Shown here piece by piece: positions 8,721-19,907 of a stretch of DNA of 42,921 bases. The stretch covers positions 1 through 42,921 of the forward strand of contig NZ_JAIEQY010000139.1 of NCBI RefSeq assembly GCF_019747315.1, in the 5' to 3' direction. The notes beneath the pieces are model-generated. The model did not search any database and was not told the DNA's origin. It worked only from the letters and a program-made list of their open reading frames with translations. How positions within the stretch are numbered: the first letter of the stretch is position 1; each line of letters starts with the position of its first letter. The stretch is from Roseococcus sp. (GTDB lineage: Bacteria > Pseudomonadota > Alphaproteobacteria > Acetobacterales > Acetobacteraceae). Position numbers and translations under genes: made by a program.

Positions 8721-8784
8721 CGTCCCTGGTCAGCGATGCGGCGCCCCTGCGGGACACGCCCGCGGGGAAAATTCCCCAGGGACG
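8721..8784 (+). promoter_or_regulatory. Nested inverted repeats in the glnB-glnA gap (structured glnA leader)
   Basis: Outer arms CGTCCCTGG (8721-8729) and CCAGGGACG (8776-8784) are perfect complements. Inside them CCCTGCGGG (8745-8753) pairs with CCCGCGGGG (8759-8767; nine pairs including one T-G) around a five-base loop, followed by AAAATTCCCC. The structure ends 22 nt before the glnA ATG. It could be an attenuator, an mRNA stabiliser or processing site, or a weak terminator separating glnB from glnA. There is no T-run, so plain intrinsic termination is less likely. Confidence 0.5.
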
Positions 8785-8806
8785 CAGGCAACAGGACAGA
8801 GACGAC

Positions 8807-10231
8807 ATGGCGATGAATTCCCCCGAGGCAGTCTCCAAGGTCATGGAAATGATCAAGGAGAACAGCGTGGAATACGTGGACTTCCGGTTCACCGACCCGC
8901 GCGGCAAGTGGCAGCACACCGCTCAGCACGTCTCCACCGTCGAGGAAGAGACCTTCGAGGAAGGCATCATGTTCGATGGCTCCTCCATCGCCGGCTGGAA
9001 GGCGATCAACGAGTCCGACATGATCCTGATGCCCGACGCGGCGTCGGCCTGCATGGACCCCTTCTCGGCCAAGCCGCAGCTGATCCTCTTCTGCGACATC
9101 TATGAGCCCTCGACCGGCCAGCGCTACAACCGCGACCCGCGCTCGACCGCCAAGAAGGCCGAAGAATACCTGAAGAGCACCGGCATCGGCGACACCGCCT
9201 TCTTCGGCCCGGAAGCCGAGTTCTTCGTGTTCGACAATGTGAAGTTCGGCACGGGCGGCAATTTCGGCCACTTCTCGCTCGACAGCATCGAAGGCCCCGG
9301 CGCCTCGATGAAGGACTTCCCCGAGGGCAACATGGGCCATCGCCCGGGCGTCAAGGGCGGCTACTTCCCGGTGAACCCGGTCGACAGCGAAGTCGACCTG
9401 CGCGCCGAGATGCTCTCGACCATGATCGAGATGGGCGTCGCCGGCGAGAAGCACCACCACGAGGTGGCGCAGTCGCAGCATGAGCTGGGCACCAAGTTCG
9501 GCACGCTGGTGACGCAGGCCGACCACATGCAGATCTACAAGTATGTGATCCACAACGTCGCCCACAGCTACGGCAAGTCCGCGACCTTCATGCCGAAGCC
9601 GATCTATGGCGACAACGGCTCGGGCATGCACGTGCACCAGTCCATCTGGAAGGATGGCAAGCCAATCTTCGCCGGCAATGGCTATGCCGACCTGTCGGAG
9701 ATGGCGCTCTACTACATTGGCGGCATCATCAAGCACGCCAAGGCGCTGAACGCCTTCACCAACCCGCTGACCAACAGCTACAAGCGGCTGATCCCGGGCT
9801 TCGAGGCCCCCGTGCTGCTGGCCTATTCGGCCCGCAACCGCTCCGCCTCCTGCCGCATCCCCTACGCGACGAGCCCGAAGGCCAAGCGCGTCGAGGTCCG
9901 CTTCCCCGATCCGGGTGCCAACCCCTACCTCGCCTTCGCCGCGATGATGATGGCGGGCCTGGATGGCATCAAGAACAAGATCCACCCCGGCGACCCGATG
10001 GACAAGGATCTCTACGACCTGCCGCCGGAAGAGCTGAAGGACATCCCGACCGTCTGCGGTTCGCTCCGTGAGGCGCTGGGTGCGCTGGCCGCCGACCACG
10101 ACTTCCTGCTGGCCGGCGACGTCTTCTCGAAGGACCAGATCGAGAGCTACATCGAGCTCAAGTGGAGCGAAGTGTACCGCTTCGAGCACACGCCGCACCC
10201 GGTCGAGTTCGAGATGTACTACTCGGTCTGA
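8807..10231 (+). CDS. glnA: Type I glutamine synthetase (GSI-beta)
   Basis: 474 residues, matching the GSI-beta subunit that assembles into dodecamers and makes glutamine from glutamate, ammonia and ATP in the cytoplasm. Visible motifs: [17 protein letters not shown] (N-terminal beta-grasp, Asp latch), [10 protein letters not shown] (metal ligands), [15 protein letters not shown] (ATP and glutamate binding), [10 protein letters not shown] (Arg flap) and the adenylylation loop DLYDLPPEE with Tyr403, the GlnE target. It follows glnB as expected for nitrogen regulation through P-II and GlnE. An AGGA lies about 11 nt before the ATG. A strong intrinsic terminator follows. Confidence 0.98.
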   Translation: MAMNSPEAVSKVMEMIKENSVEYVDFRFTDPRGKWQHTAQHVSTVEEETFEEGIMFDGSSIAGWKAINESDMILMPDAASACMDPFSAKPQLILFCDIYEPSTGQRYNRDPRSTAKKAEEYLKSTGIGDTAFFGPEAEFFVFDNVKFGTGGNFGHFSLDSIEGPGASMKDFPEGNMGHRPGVKGGYFPVNPVDSEVDLRAEMLSTMIEMGVAGEKHHHEVAQSQHELGTKFGTLVTQADHMQIYKYVIHNVAHSYGKSATFMPKPIYGDNGSGMHVHQSIWKDGKPIFAGNGYADLSEMALYYIGGIIKHAKALNAFTNPLTNSYKRLIPGFEAPVLLAYSARNRSASCRIPYATSPKAKRVEVRFPDPGANPYLAFAAMMMAGLDGIKNKIHPGDPMDKDLYDLPPEELKDIPTVCGSLREALGALAADHDFLLAGDVFSKDQIESYIELKWSEVYRFEHTPHPVEFEMYYSV

Positions 10232-10272
10232 TCGCATCGGCGCCGGCCGCCCCTGCGGCCGGATGTTTTCAG

Positions 10273-10304
10273 CCCGCCGTCCCTTTGGGGCGGCGGGTTT
10301 TTTT
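10273..10304 (+). terminator. Intrinsic terminator of glnA
   Basis: CCCGCCGTCCC pairs with GGGGCGGCGGG (11 pairs with one T-G) around a TTT loop, followed directly by seven T. It begins 41 bp after the glnA stop and is the cleanest intrinsic terminator in the window. Confidence 0.92.
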
Positions 10305-10315
10305 ATGGCCAGGTT

Positions 10316-10418
10316 AAAGGGCCTCCGGCGGCTGGGGCCGAAAGGCCCCAGACCCCAATCCTTTGTGATGAAAATCAATGGGGTCTGGGGCCCCGGCCCC
10401 AGCCGCCGGAGGCTCTTT
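10316..10418. repeat. Large imperfect inverted repeat with internal GNRA hairpin
   Basis: The left arm (10321-10357) and right arm (10379-10413) are near-perfect complements: GCCTCCGGCGGCTGGGGCC ... AGACCCCA against TGGGGTCT ... GCCGCCGGAGGC. A 21-bp spacer separates them, and AAAG/CTTT pairs extend the outer ends. The left arm also folds alone as TGGGGCC-GAAA-GGCCCCA (10333-10350), a hairpin with a GNRA-type loop. The element lies between the glnA terminator and the next gene and codes for nothing visible. It could act as a second, two-way terminator or be a dispersed non-coding repeat (REP/MITE-like). Confidence 0.75.
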
Positions 10419-10478
10419 TCTTCACCAGGTGACCCCGGCATCGGTCGCAAGCGGCACGCCTTGGTATAGGCTCCCCCC

Positions 10479-11591
10479 ATGACCTCCCCCTGGCCTCTCA
10501 CCCTCGCGGCGATCCATGTCTGGCCGCTGCGCATCCCGCTGCGCCAGCCGCTCAAGCTCGCCAGCGAGACCATCACCCATGCCGAGACCCTGCTGGTCGA
10601 GGCGCGTGACGCCGAAGGCCACTCGGGCTGGGGCGAGGCTTCCGCGGCACCCACCATGACGGGCGAGGTCCTGCCCGGCATGGCCGAGGTCGCGCGCCGC
10701 TACCTGGCCCCCGCGCTGCTCGCCGCCCCCTTTGCCGCGGCCACTGAGATCGCTCATCGCCTGAACCGCGCCATCCGCGGCAATTCCGGCGCGAAATGCG
10801 CGGCGGAGGCCGCCCTGCTCGACCTCGCTGCCCGCCGCGCCGGAATGCCGCTCTGTGACTTCCTGGGCCAGCGGCTGCGCGATTCTGCACCATGCATCGC
10901 CATGATCGGCGGCGCGACCGAGGCGGCGGTGCTGGAAGCCGCCCTGGCCGCCCAGGCGCAGGGCTTCCGCCACATCAAGGTCAAGCTCGGCCTCCGCGCC
11001 GATCCGCTGGAGGATGCCGCGATGATCCGCCGGCTCCGCGGGGCGCTTGGCCCCGCCGCGCATCTCTCGGGCGATGCGAACATGGCCTGGAACCTGGGGG
11101 CGGCCCTGGCCTTCCTCGGCGCCCTGCCGGAGGGCGCGCTCGACTACCTGGAACAGCCGCTGCCGGATGACGACAAGCCGGGCCTGGCCCAGCTCGCCGC
11201 CCGCTCCCATTGCCCCCTCTGCGTGGATGAGGGGCTGCACGGCCTGGCCAATATCCCCGCCTATCGCGGCATCGCTGCCGGCTTCGGCCTGAAATCCATC
11301 AAGCTCGGCGGCCTGCTGCCCACCCTCGCGGCCGATGCCCTGGCGCGGGAGGGCGGCATGCAGACCACCCTGGCCTGCAAAATTGCCGAGACTTCCATCG
11401 GCGCCGCTGCCGCTTTGCATCTGGCGGCACTTCTGCCCGATCTGGGCTGGGGGCTGAGCCTGACCCATGCCATGCTGACCGAGGATATCGGCGCCGGCAT
11501 CGTGATCGAGAACGGGCAGGCGCGGCTTCCCGAGGGGCATGGGATCGGCGTGGTGCCGGAGATCGCGCGGCTGCACGCGCACAAGGTTTGA
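10479..11591 (+). CDS. Enolase-superfamily enzyme, muconate-lactonizing/dipeptide-epimerase subgroup
   Basis: 370 residues with the two-domain layout of the superfamily: N-terminal capping domain (about 1-130) and a (beta/alpha)7-beta barrel. Active-site residues expected for the MLE subgroup are visible: the KxK pair Lys167/Lys169 in HIKVKLG, metal ligands Asp199 (SGDANMAW), Glu225 (YLEQPLP) and Asp250 (CVDEGL), and a Lys in the final strand, probably Lys275 (LKSIKLGG). Such enzymes cycloisomerise muconate, epimerise dipeptides or make o-succinylbenzoate. With KxK and the late Lys, epimerase, cycloisomerase or OSBS-like chemistry is possible, and the substrate cannot be decided. The GAF gene starts 8 bp downstream. 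Confidence 0.88.
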   Translation: MTSPWPLTLAAIHVWPLRIPLRQPLKLASETITHAETLLVEARDAEGHSGWGEASAAPTMTGEVLPGMAEVARRYLAPALLAAPFAAATEIAHRLNRAIRGNSGAKCAAEAALLDLAARRAGMPLCDFLGQRLRDSAPCIAMIGGATEAAVLEAALAAQAQGFRHIKVKLGLRADPLEDAAMIRRLRGALGPAAHLSGDANMAWNLGAALAFLGALPEGALDYLEQPLPDDDKPGLAQLAARSHCPLCVDEGLHGLANIPAYRGIAAGFGLKSIKLGGLLPTLAADALAREGGMQTTLACKIAETSIGAAAALHLAALLPDLGWGLSLTHAMLTEDIGAGIVIENGQARLPEGHGIGVVPEIARLHAHKV

Positions 11592-11599
11592 GGACAGGC

Positions 11600-12190
11600 A
11601 TGGAACAGATGGCAGGCTTCGCGCGGATAGCGGCAGAGGGTGCGGCGGCGCATGGGCCGGAGGAGGCGCTCTATGCCATCACCCGCGCCATTCCCGCGCT
11701 GCTGGGTGACCCTTCGGCGGCGCTGCGCCCCAACGCCTTCCGCGAGACGCCGCCCCCGGTCGCTGGCGCGGCCGCGGTCGCCTTCATGGTGACGGCCGAC
11801 CGGCAGCACCACATGATCACCGCGCCCGTGAACTTCGCGCCGGAGCAGTATCACGAGCTGGTGGATATCCGCCTGGGCCATCCCGGCGAGGTGGCGAAGA
11901 CGCGCGAGCCCATGCTGCTGCGCGACACGGCCCTGCATGCGAGCTTCGTGAAGATCCTGCAGACCTTCCGCGCGGGTTCTTCGATGTTCGCGCCGATCCT
12001 CTGGCAGGGCGAATATCTGGGCGTGCTGATCTGCGCCAATGCCGCGCGCAACACCTTCGGCGAGGCCGACCTGATCGCGCATCGCGGCTTCGCGGCGCTG
12101 GCGGCGAGCCTCTGGGTGGCGCAAGGCGGGCCGGCCTGGATGGCGGCGCAGGATTTGTCGAAGCTGCCGCGGCGGAGTGTCGGAACTTAG
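11600..12190 (+). CDS. GAF-domain protein
   Basis: 196 residues from the ATG at 11600, which has AGGA six bases upstream; a TTG at 11588 overlapping the previous stop is less likely. The sequence has a single GAF fold: helix with EALYAITRAIPALLG, strands with AVAFMVTADRQHHMITAP, then GSSMFAPILWQGEYLGVLICANAA and FGEADLIAHRGFAALAASLW, the last typical of the GAF C-terminal helix. No output domain is attached, so it is either a stand-alone ligand sensor or a small enzyme of the fRMsr type; the Cys pattern of fRMsr is not evident. Spacing implies co-expression with the enolase-superfamily gene. Confidence 0.8.
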   Translation: MEQMAGFARIAAEGAAAHGPEEALYAITRAIPALLGDPSAALRPNAFRETPPPVAGAAAVAFMVTADRQHHMITAPVNFAPEQYHELVDIRLGHPGEVAKTREPMLLRDTALHASFVKILQTFRAGSSMFAPILWQGEYLGVLICANAARNTFGEADLIAHRGFAALAASLWVAQGGPAWMAAQDLSKLPRRSVGT

Positions 12191-12350
12191 GGCTGCCTTG
12201 GTAGCAGCGTCTCCCGCGTTTCGGAGCGAGTCACGCAAGCCGCCATCGAAAGAGCAGGGTTGAGCCAGCCTCGGCGGGAACCCGCGGTTGGCTGCTGAAC
12301 GGCAATTTTGTCCACGCCCATGCTGCAGGCGCGGGCAGGGCTTGCTGTCC

Positions 12351-14293
<1,943 letters not shown>

Positions 14294-14294
14294 G

Positions 14295-14777
14295 TCAGGC
14301 GGGCTCCGACAGCGTCTCGACCCCGGCCATCAGGGCGCCGTCCTCGCCGATCAGCCGGTGGACGTCGAGCAGGATGACAAACCCGCCCCGCCGCCGGCCA
14401 ATGCCGGCGATGCAGTCCGAACGCCAGCGCCGGCCGATCTCGGGCCGGGCGTCCAGCGAGGCGGTGTCGAGCGCGGTCACCTCGAATACCCGGTCCACCA
14501 CCAGGCCGAGCCGCAGCGCACGATGTTCCATCTCCAGCTGGAGCACCAGGATGCGGGTATCGGCCGCCGCGGTCACGGATGGCAGGCCCAGCATGGCACG
14601 AAGGTCCATCACCGGCATGCTCTGTTCGCGCACATCGATCAGGCCGACCAGGCCATGCGGTGCGTGGGGCAACCGCGCGATCGGCCGCAGGTCAAGGATC
14701 TCCTGCACATGCAGGATCGGGATGGCGAAGCTTTCCTCGCCGATCCCCAGCGTGATGTACTGCTGGTGCTCGCTCAT
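14295..14777 (-). CDS. cheW: CheW coupling protein (first copy, next to cheR)
   Basis: 160 residues from the ATG at 14777. A TTG at 14795 would add six residues; GAGGAG lies about 10 bases before the ATG. The single CheW domain shows YITLGIGEESFAIPILHVQEIL, GLVGLIDVREQSMPVMDLRAMLG and LRLGLVVDRVFEV, the two SH3-like subdomains that bridge receptor tips and the CheA P5 domain. It follows the receptor gene by 14 bp. This is the second cheW in the operon. The two proteins are clearly related but not near-identical. Confidence 0.94.
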   Translation of the reverse strand: MSEHQQYITLGIGEESFAIPILHVQEILDLRPIARLPHAPHGLVGLIDVREQSMPVMDLRAMLGLPSVTAAADTRILVLQLEMEHRALRLGLVVDRVFEVTALDTASLDARPEIGRRWRSDCIAGIGRRRGGFVILLDVHRLIGEDGALMAGVETLSEPA

Positions 14778-14791
14778 CCGGACCACACTCC

Positions 14792-16624
14792 TCAATGCCG
14801 CTGGAAGTCGGCATCCAGCGCGTCCTCGGCCGCGCGCAGGTCGAGCGCGAAGCCACCGCCGTTCAGCTTGCCGTTGGACATCGGCTTGCGTCCGGCCACC
14901 GGCCGATGCGCCGCAGGTGCGGAGCGACCCGTCGGCCGCGGGCCATGGGTCACCCGGATGGATGCGGGCTGGCGCGTCGCCGGTGCCGCTGGTGCGGCGG
15001 CCGGCGCCGGGGCTTCGGACAGCCGGAAATAGGCGATGGTGGACTGCAGCAGCTCGGCCTGGGTCGAAAGCTCTTCCGATGTCGCGGAGACCTCCTCGGA
15101 GGCCGCGGCGTTCTGCTGCGTCACCGTGTCGAGCTGCTGGATCGCCTGGTTGATCTGGCTCGCGCCGACATCCTGTTCGCGGCAGGCGGCGGTGATCTCC
15201 TCCACCAACTCGGCGGTGCGCTTGATGTCGGGCACCAGCCGCTGCAGCATGTCGCCCGCTTCCTGCGCGGTCCTGAGCGTGTTGGTGGACAGCGTGCTGA
15301 TCTCGCCGGCTGCGGCCTGGCTGCGCTCGGCCAGCTTGCGCACCTCGCTCGCCACCACCGCGAAGCCACGCCCATGCTCGCCCGCGCGGGCCGCCTCGAC
15401 CGCCGCGTTCAGCGCCAGCAGGTCGGTCTGCCGTGCGATCTCCTGCACGATGTTGATCTTCTCGGCGATGGCCTGCATCGCGGCGACGGCCTGGGCCACC
15501 GCCTGGCCGCTGCTCTGCGCATCCACGGCCGACTGGCGGGCGATCTTCTCGGTCTGGCCGGCGCTCTCGGCGTTCTGCCGGATGTTGGCCGCCATCTCCT
15601 CCATCGACGAGGAAGCCTCCTCGGTCGAGCTGGCCTGCTCGCTGGCGCCCTGGGCCAGCTGCTCGGCGCTCGCCGAGAGCTGCTCGCTGCCGGAGGCGAC
15701 GTTCTGTGCCGCCACCATGGCATCGGAGACGACGCCGCGCAGCTTCTCCAGCATCATCTCCAGGGCGATCCCCATGGCATCCTGCTCGGAAAGCCGCTTG
15801 GTCGCCACGGTCAGGTTGCCGGCGGCGATCTGCTCGGCGACCGTCGCGGTCTGGCGCAGGTTCACGGTCATCCGGCCAAGGGCCTCGACCACGTCGCGCA
15901 CCTCGTCATTGGTGGAGATGCTCGCCGACTGCGTCAGGTCGCCCAGGGCGACCGCATTGGCCAGCCCCACGGCCTTGCCGAGGCCACGGCTGATCGAAAT
16001 GGCGATCCAGGCGGCGGCGCCCAGCGCGATAAGCAGCACCACGCCGGCGATGAGGAGAAGCTGGGTGCGCGCTTCGTGATAGATGGCGGCCGCTTCGGCC
16101 CGCGCCTGCCGCTTCAGGCCCTCGTTGAAGGCAACCACATCGCTCAGCCGGTTCAACGTACCGGCGATCGCCTGGCTGCCTGCGGTGATCGAAAGCGTCG
16201 TCGCCTCGGCGAGGTTGCCGGACTGCACCGCCTCACGAATGCGGTCCTGCACCTGAATGTATTGCTGCAGCGCTTCGCGGACCGCGACCCAGCGCGGCCG
16301 GCCCTGCTCGGAGGCAGCGGCGATGCCGGCGTCCATGGCGCCGGTCAGCGTCTGGCGCTGCTGCAGCATCTCGGCCCCGGCCCGCTCCGCCGCGGCGCGG
16401 TCTGCGCCGGCCAGGATGAAGTTCTTCTCCGCCATCTCCAGCTGCAGCACATCACCCCTGAGCTTGAGCGACCGCTCGAGCCGCACGGTAGGGCCATCCA
16501 GGACGGCTTCGACCGTGGTATTGAGCGTGCTGAGGGCGGAGATGCCCAAGGCCACCATGCCTCCCATCAGCAGGATGACAAAGCCGAACGCGGCGAAGAG
16601 CTTGGTCTTGATCGTGATACGCAC
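14792..16624 (-). CDS. Methyl-accepting chemotaxis protein with 4-helix-bundle sensor
   Basis: 610 residues starting at a GTG (16624) with AGGAGG six bases upstream. A membrane segment at about 8-30 is followed by a periplasmic helical bundle of the 4HB_MCP type (about 35-185), a second membrane segment (about 190-213), HAMP (about 214-270) with a further HAMP-like stretch, then the cytoplasmic signalling domain. Its tip, [21 protein letters not shown], binds CheA and CheW. Glu/Gln-rich pairs flank the tip as methylation sites. The C-terminus has an Ala/Pro-rich linker and ends [10 protein letters not shown] infer that this tail could be a CheR/CheB docking segment, but it is not the enterobacterial pentapeptide. 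The ligand is unknown. Confidence 0.95.
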   Translation of the reverse strand: MRITIKTKLFAAFGFVILLMGGMVALGISALSTLNTTVEAVLDGPTVRLERSLKLRGDVLQLEMAEKNFILAGADRAAAERAGAEMLQQRQTLTGAMDAGIAAASEQGRPRWVAVREALQQYIQVQDRIREAVQSGNLAEATTLSITAGSQAIAGTLNRLSDVVAFNEGLKRQARAEAAAIYHEARTQLLLIAGVVLLIALGAAAWIAISISRGLGKAVGLANAVALGDLTQSASISTNDEVRDVVEALGRMTVNLRQTATVAEQIAAGNLTVATKRLSEQDAMGIALEMMLEKLRGVVSDAMVAAQNVASGSEQLSASAEQLAQGASEQASSTEEASSSMEEMAANIRQNAESAGQTEKIARQSAVDAQSSGQAVAQAVAAMQAIAEKINIVQEIARQTDLLALNAAVEAARAGEHGRGFAVVASEVRKLAERSQAAAGEISTLSTNTLRTAQEAGDMLQRLVPDIKRTAELVEEITAACREQDVGASQINQAIQQLDTVTQQNAAASEEVSATSEELSTQAELLQSTIAYFRLSEAPAPAAAPAAPATRQPASIRVTHGPRPTGRSAPAAHRPVAGRKPMSNGKLNGGGFALDLRAAEDALDADFQRH

Positions 16625-16660
16625 GGGGGGCCTCCTGGCAGCCTTGGGAAATAGGGGGGA

Positions 16661-17104
16661 TCAGGCGAAGATTCGTTCGAGGTCGGGCAGCACGAGCAGC
16701 CGGCCGCCGCGCATGCCCACGCCCCGGATGAATTCGGGGCGCCAGCGCAGCCCCAGCCGCGGGGCTGGGTCGAGCGAGGCGAGGTCGATCTGGCTGACCT
16801 CGTGCACCCGCTCGGCGAGGATGCCGACCGCGGTCGGCTCGCCATCCAGCGGCAGCTCCAGCACGATGATGCGGGTGTCGGCGGTGCTCTCGGTCGGTGG
16901 CATGCCGAACTGCACCCGCAGGTCGGCCAGGGGCACGATGCGCCCGCGCACATTGATGACGCCGCCGACGAAGGGCCTGGCGCCCGGCACCTCCGTCACC
17001 TGCACCAGGTCGAGGATCTCGCGCACGGCGACCGCCTCGATGGCGAAGGTCTCGCCACCGATCTCGAGGGTGAGGATGTCGACCATCTCCGTGACGTCCG
17101 TCAT
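16661..17104 (-). CDS. cheW: CheW coupling protein (second copy, next to cheA)
   Basis: 147 residues with one CheW domain: ILTLEIGGETFAIEAVAVREIL, GGVINVRGRIVPLADLRVQFG and VGILAERVHEV. Its ATG overlaps the cheA stop (ATGA), so it is translated with the kinase; the receptor gene follows after 36 bp. It ends shortly after the fold (LVLPDLERIFA), with no extra domain. Two CheW copies in one operon may serve different receptors or array geometries, but the sequence does not say which. Confidence 0.94.
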   Translation of the reverse strand: MTDVTEMVDILTLEIGGETFAIEAVAVREILDLVQVTEVPGARPFVGGVINVRGRIVPLADLRVQFGMPPTESTADTRIIVLELPLDGEPTAVGILAERVHEVSQIDLASLDPAPRLGLRWRPEFIRGVGMRGGRLLVLPDLERIFA

Positions 17105-19086
17105 GCCGCTTCCCTCGTGCGGAGCTGGCCGCGCTCTTCCTCGGCCTGGCCGATGCCCAGGAGCTGCGCGACGTCGAGGATCAGGGCGACGGTGCCATCA
17201 CCCAGGATGGTCGCGCCCGAGAAGGTCTTCACATCCGCCTGCAGCCGCGACAGCGACTTGATCACCGTCTGGTGGCTGCCCAGGATCTGATCGACGACGA
17301 GGCCGACGCGCTGTTCGCCGGCGGCGATGATGACCACCTTCTGGTAGGGGTCGGGCGGGGTGCGGGCCTGCAGCAATTCGCGCAGCCGCAGGAAGGGTAC
17401 CAGCGCGCCGCGGATCGAGAGCAGGCTGCAGCCGCCGGCGCGGGCGGCCTCCCCCGCCGGCAGCTCCACGCATTCCTCCACCGCCGAGAGCGGGATCGCG
17501 TAGATGCCGCTGCCGACGCGGACCAGCAGCCCCTCGATGATCGCGAGGGTGAGCGGCAGGCGCAGCGTGACCTCGGTGCCCTGGCCGGGCCGCGAGGCGA
17601 TCTCGATGCGGCCACGCAGCGCCTCGATGGTGCGCTTGACCACATCCATCCCGACGCCGCGCCCGGAGATCGAGGAGATCTCCTTCGCGGTGGAGAAGCC
17701 GGGGTGGAAGATGAGCTGGTGCAGTTCGTGGTCCGAGAGCCTTGCCTCGGCGCCGATCAGCCCCTGCTCCAGGGCCTTGGCGCGGATGCGCTCCGCATCC
17801 AGGCCGCGACCGTCATCGGCGACGGTCAGCAGCACCTCGGCGCCGGCATGGCGGGCGGCCAGGCGGATGGTGCCGCCGGGCGGCTTGCCGGCGGTACTAC
17901 GGCCCTCCGGCCCCTCCAGCCCATGGTCGATGGCGTTGCGGATGAGGTGGACGAGCGGGTCGGCCAGGCGCTCGATCATGGTCTTGTCGAGCTCGGTCTC
18001 CTCGCCCCCCGTCACCAGCTCGACCGACTTGCCGAGTTCCCGCGCCAGGTCGTGCAGCAGGCGGCGGAAGCGGCCGAAGAGCGAGCCGATGGGCACCATG
18101 CGGATGCCCATGGTGGTGTCACGCAGCTCGGCCACCAGGCGGCCGATTTCCTCGGCCACCGAGGTGAGCGCCGGATCGGCGCCGGCACCCGAGATCTGGC
18201 TGAGCCGGGCCTGGGCGATCACCAGCTCGCCCACCCGGTCCATGAGCGCGTCGAGCCGTTCGGCCTGCACCCGCAGGCTGCCGCCGAGCTTGGCGATCTC
18301 GGCCGGTTCGGGGCGTGCCGCCCGGGCCTCGACCTGGGGGGGCGCCACCGCCACCGGCTGCTCCGCGACGACGGGTGCCGGGCCGGTGGGCGCCTCTTCG
18401 ATGATCTCGATCGTGGCGTCGTCGCTGACGAAGATGAAGACCTCCTCGATCGCGGCGCGCGGCGCCGCGGTCTCCATTCGCACCTCCCAGCCGAGGTAGC
18501 AGGCCTCGGGGTCCATGCTGTCGAGCGGCGGGACGGCATCGACCAGCGCCACCACCTCGGCCGTCCCGAATTCGCGCAGCTCGGCCAGCATGGCCAGCGG
18601 ATTGGTGCCGTTCACCAGCGCCTCGGCCCCCAGGCGGAAGCGCACCAGGACCGGGCGGGAGAAGGGCGCGGCCGGCGGCGCGTCGGCGGCTGGCGCCACG
18701 GCCGTGGCGTGCTCCGCCACTGCGAGGTGCAGCGCCGCGAGGATCGCCTCGCCCACCGCCGCATCGGCCGCCTCGGGTTGTTCGATCAGGCTGCGGATAT
18801 GGTCCCGGGCGGCCAGCGCCGCCGCGACCAGCGGCCGGGTGCAGGGGCTGAAGCCGCCACGCACGCGGTCGAAGGCGGTCTCGAACTCGTGCACGAAGCC
18901 GGCGACGGCGTCGAACCCGAACATCGCGCCCGAGCCCTTGATGGTGTGCAGGGCGCGGAAGGCGGTATCCACCAGGGCCCGCTCCCCGGGCTGCGCATCG
19001 AGGTCGAGCAGGGTCTGCTCCAGCACCTCCAGCAGTTCGGCGGCCTCCTGCCGGAAGACTTCGACAGCTTCGGATTGGGCGCTCAC
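17101..19086 (-). CDS. cheA: Chemotaxis histidine kinase CheA
   Basis: 661 residues starting at GTG (19086), whose GTGA overlaps the cheY stop. The Hpt domain (about 5-110) has phosphorylated His47 in FRALHTIKGSGAMFGF. A middle region (about 145-235; GAEALVNGTNPLAMLAELRE ... VFIFVSDD) is not a classical P2 domain and looks like the extra domain of several non-enteric CheA proteins. The dimerisation domain, then the kinase domain with HLIRNAIDHGLE (N box), DDGRGLD (G1) and GRGVGMDVVK (G2), and a CheW-like P5 domain at the end (about 525-650) complete it. It phosphorylates CheY and CheB. There are no flagellar genes nearby. Confidence 0.96.
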   Translation of the reverse strand: MSAQSEAVEVFRQEAAELLEVLEQTLLDLDAQPGERALVDTAFRALHTIKGSGAMFGFDAVAGFVHEFETAFDRVRGGFSPCTRPLVAAALAARDHIRSLIEQPEAADAAVGEAILAALHLAVAEHATAVAPAADAPPAAPFSRPVLVRFRLGAEALVNGTNPLAMLAELREFGTAEVVALVDAVPPLDSMDPEACYLGWEVRMETAAPRAAIEEVFIFVSDDATIEIIEEAPTGPAPVVAEQPVAVAPPQVEARAARPEPAEIAKLGGSLRVQAERLDALMDRVGELVIAQARLSQISGAGADPALTSVAEEIGRLVAELRDTTMGIRMVPIGSLFGRFRRLLHDLARELGKSVELVTGGEETELDKTMIERLADPLVHLIRNAIDHGLEGPEGRSTAGKPPGGTIRLAARHAGAEVLLTVADDGRGLDAERIRAKALEQGLIGAEARLSDHELHQLIFHPGFSTAKEISSISGRGVGMDVVKRTIEALRGRIEIASRPGQGTEVTLRLPLTLAIIEGLLVRVGSGIYAIPLSAVEECVELPAGEAARAGGCSLLSIRGALVPFLRLRELLQARTPPDPYQKVVIIAAGEQRVGLVVDQILGSHQTVIKSLSRLQADVKTFSGATILGDGTVALILDVAQLLGIGQAEEERGQLRTREAA

Positions 19087-19445
19087 CGCAGCACCTTGCC
19101 GACCACCGCGAGGAACTGCTCGTTCTGGAACGGCTTGACGATCCAGCCGGTGGTGCCGGCCTGCTTCGCCTGCGCCATCTTGGCGGGATCGGATTCCGTG
19201 GTGAGGAAGAGGATCGGGATGCCTTTCCCGACCGGCAGCTTGCGGGCCTCGCGGATGAAGGTGAGACCGTCCATCACCGGCATGTTGAGATCGGTGACGA
19301 TGAGGTCCACGCCGCCGCCCTTGAGCTGGGTCAGCCCCTCCGCGCCATTCACCGCCTCCAGCACCCGGTAGCCGGCGCCGCCCAGCACCAGCTTCACCAC
19401 CTGGCGGACGCTGGCGCTGTCATCCACCGCGAGCACCGTCTTCAT
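19083..19445 (-). CDS. cheY: Single-domain response regulator CheY
   Basis: 120 residues, a bare receiver domain. Visible are the acidic pair in [12 protein letters not shown] (8-9), phosphoacceptor Asp52 (IVTDLNMPVMDG), switch Thr in LFLTTESD and Lys104 in IVKPFQ. Its ATG overlaps the STAS gene stop and its stop overlaps the cheA start, each by four bases. The target may be a flagellar motor, pili or another effector. No cheZ phosphatase gene is seen. In the same reading frame the ORF stays open far upstream, but only as shadow of the neighbouring gene. Confidence 0.95.
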   Translation of the reverse strand: MKTVLAVDDSASVRQVVKLVLGGAGYRVLEAVNGAEGLTQLKGGGVDLIVTDLNMPVMDGLTFIREARKLPVGKGIPILFLTTESDPAKMAQAKQAGTTGWIVKPFQNEQFLAVVGKVLR

Positions 19446-19750
19446 GGCCGGGCCTCCGCCACGCCGGCATCCCAGCCGGCGAAGCCACCTTCGGCGAGCA
19501 CCGCCAGCAATGCCGCGGGCGTGCCCGCTGCCAGCCGCAGCGTGGCACCCTGCGCCGCCAGCTGGCGCCGCGCCGCCTCCAGCATCTGCACGAAGGCGAT
19601 GTCGAAGCGGGTGCCGCCGCTGCAATCCAGCCGCAGGTCGCGCGGCGGCTGCAGGGCTGTCAGCAGCAGGTCGCGCGTCGCCTCCACCGTGGCGATGGTC
19701 AGGGGGCCGGACAGTTCGATGACGTCCGCTGGGTCGGCCGATTGGATCAT
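19442..19750 (-). CDS. STAS-domain protein heading the chemotaxis operon
   Basis: 102 residues from the ATG at 19750, preceded by CAGGAG; the frame opens 15 codons earlier without a ribosome site. The fold is STAS-like: DVIELSGPLTIATVEATRDLLLTAL, LRLDCSGGTRFDIAFVQMLEAARRQL, ATLRLAAGTPAALLAVLAEGGF. The phospho-Ser loop of classical anti-anti-sigma factors (DxSG) appears as LDCSGG, with a Ser in place. Such proteins are found with some non-enteric che operons; their role there is unclear. It is the first gene of the minus-strand operon, coupled to cheY by ATGA. Confidence 0.82.
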   Translation of the reverse strand: MIQSADPADVIELSGPLTIATVEATRDLLLTALQPPRDLRLDCSGGTRFDIAFVQMLEAARRQLAAQGATLRLAAGTPAALLAVLAEGGFAGWDAGVAEARP

Positions 19751-19907
19751 GTCGCTCCTGATGAACCCCGGGTGTTGGAATGTTGTGGGCCGCATTTACC
19801 GGGCGATTGATGAGCCGAAGGTTAACGTCATCGCTGAACCGCGCATGGTCGCGAGCCGTTAAGCTCTTCGCCTCATCATGGCTTCGACGACGCAGGAAGG
19901 AGCCGAG

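Noticed and set aside
17272-19371. Long plus-strand open frame opposite cheA and cheY
   Set aside because: Antisense shadow of cheA; no ribosome site and no recognisable domain.
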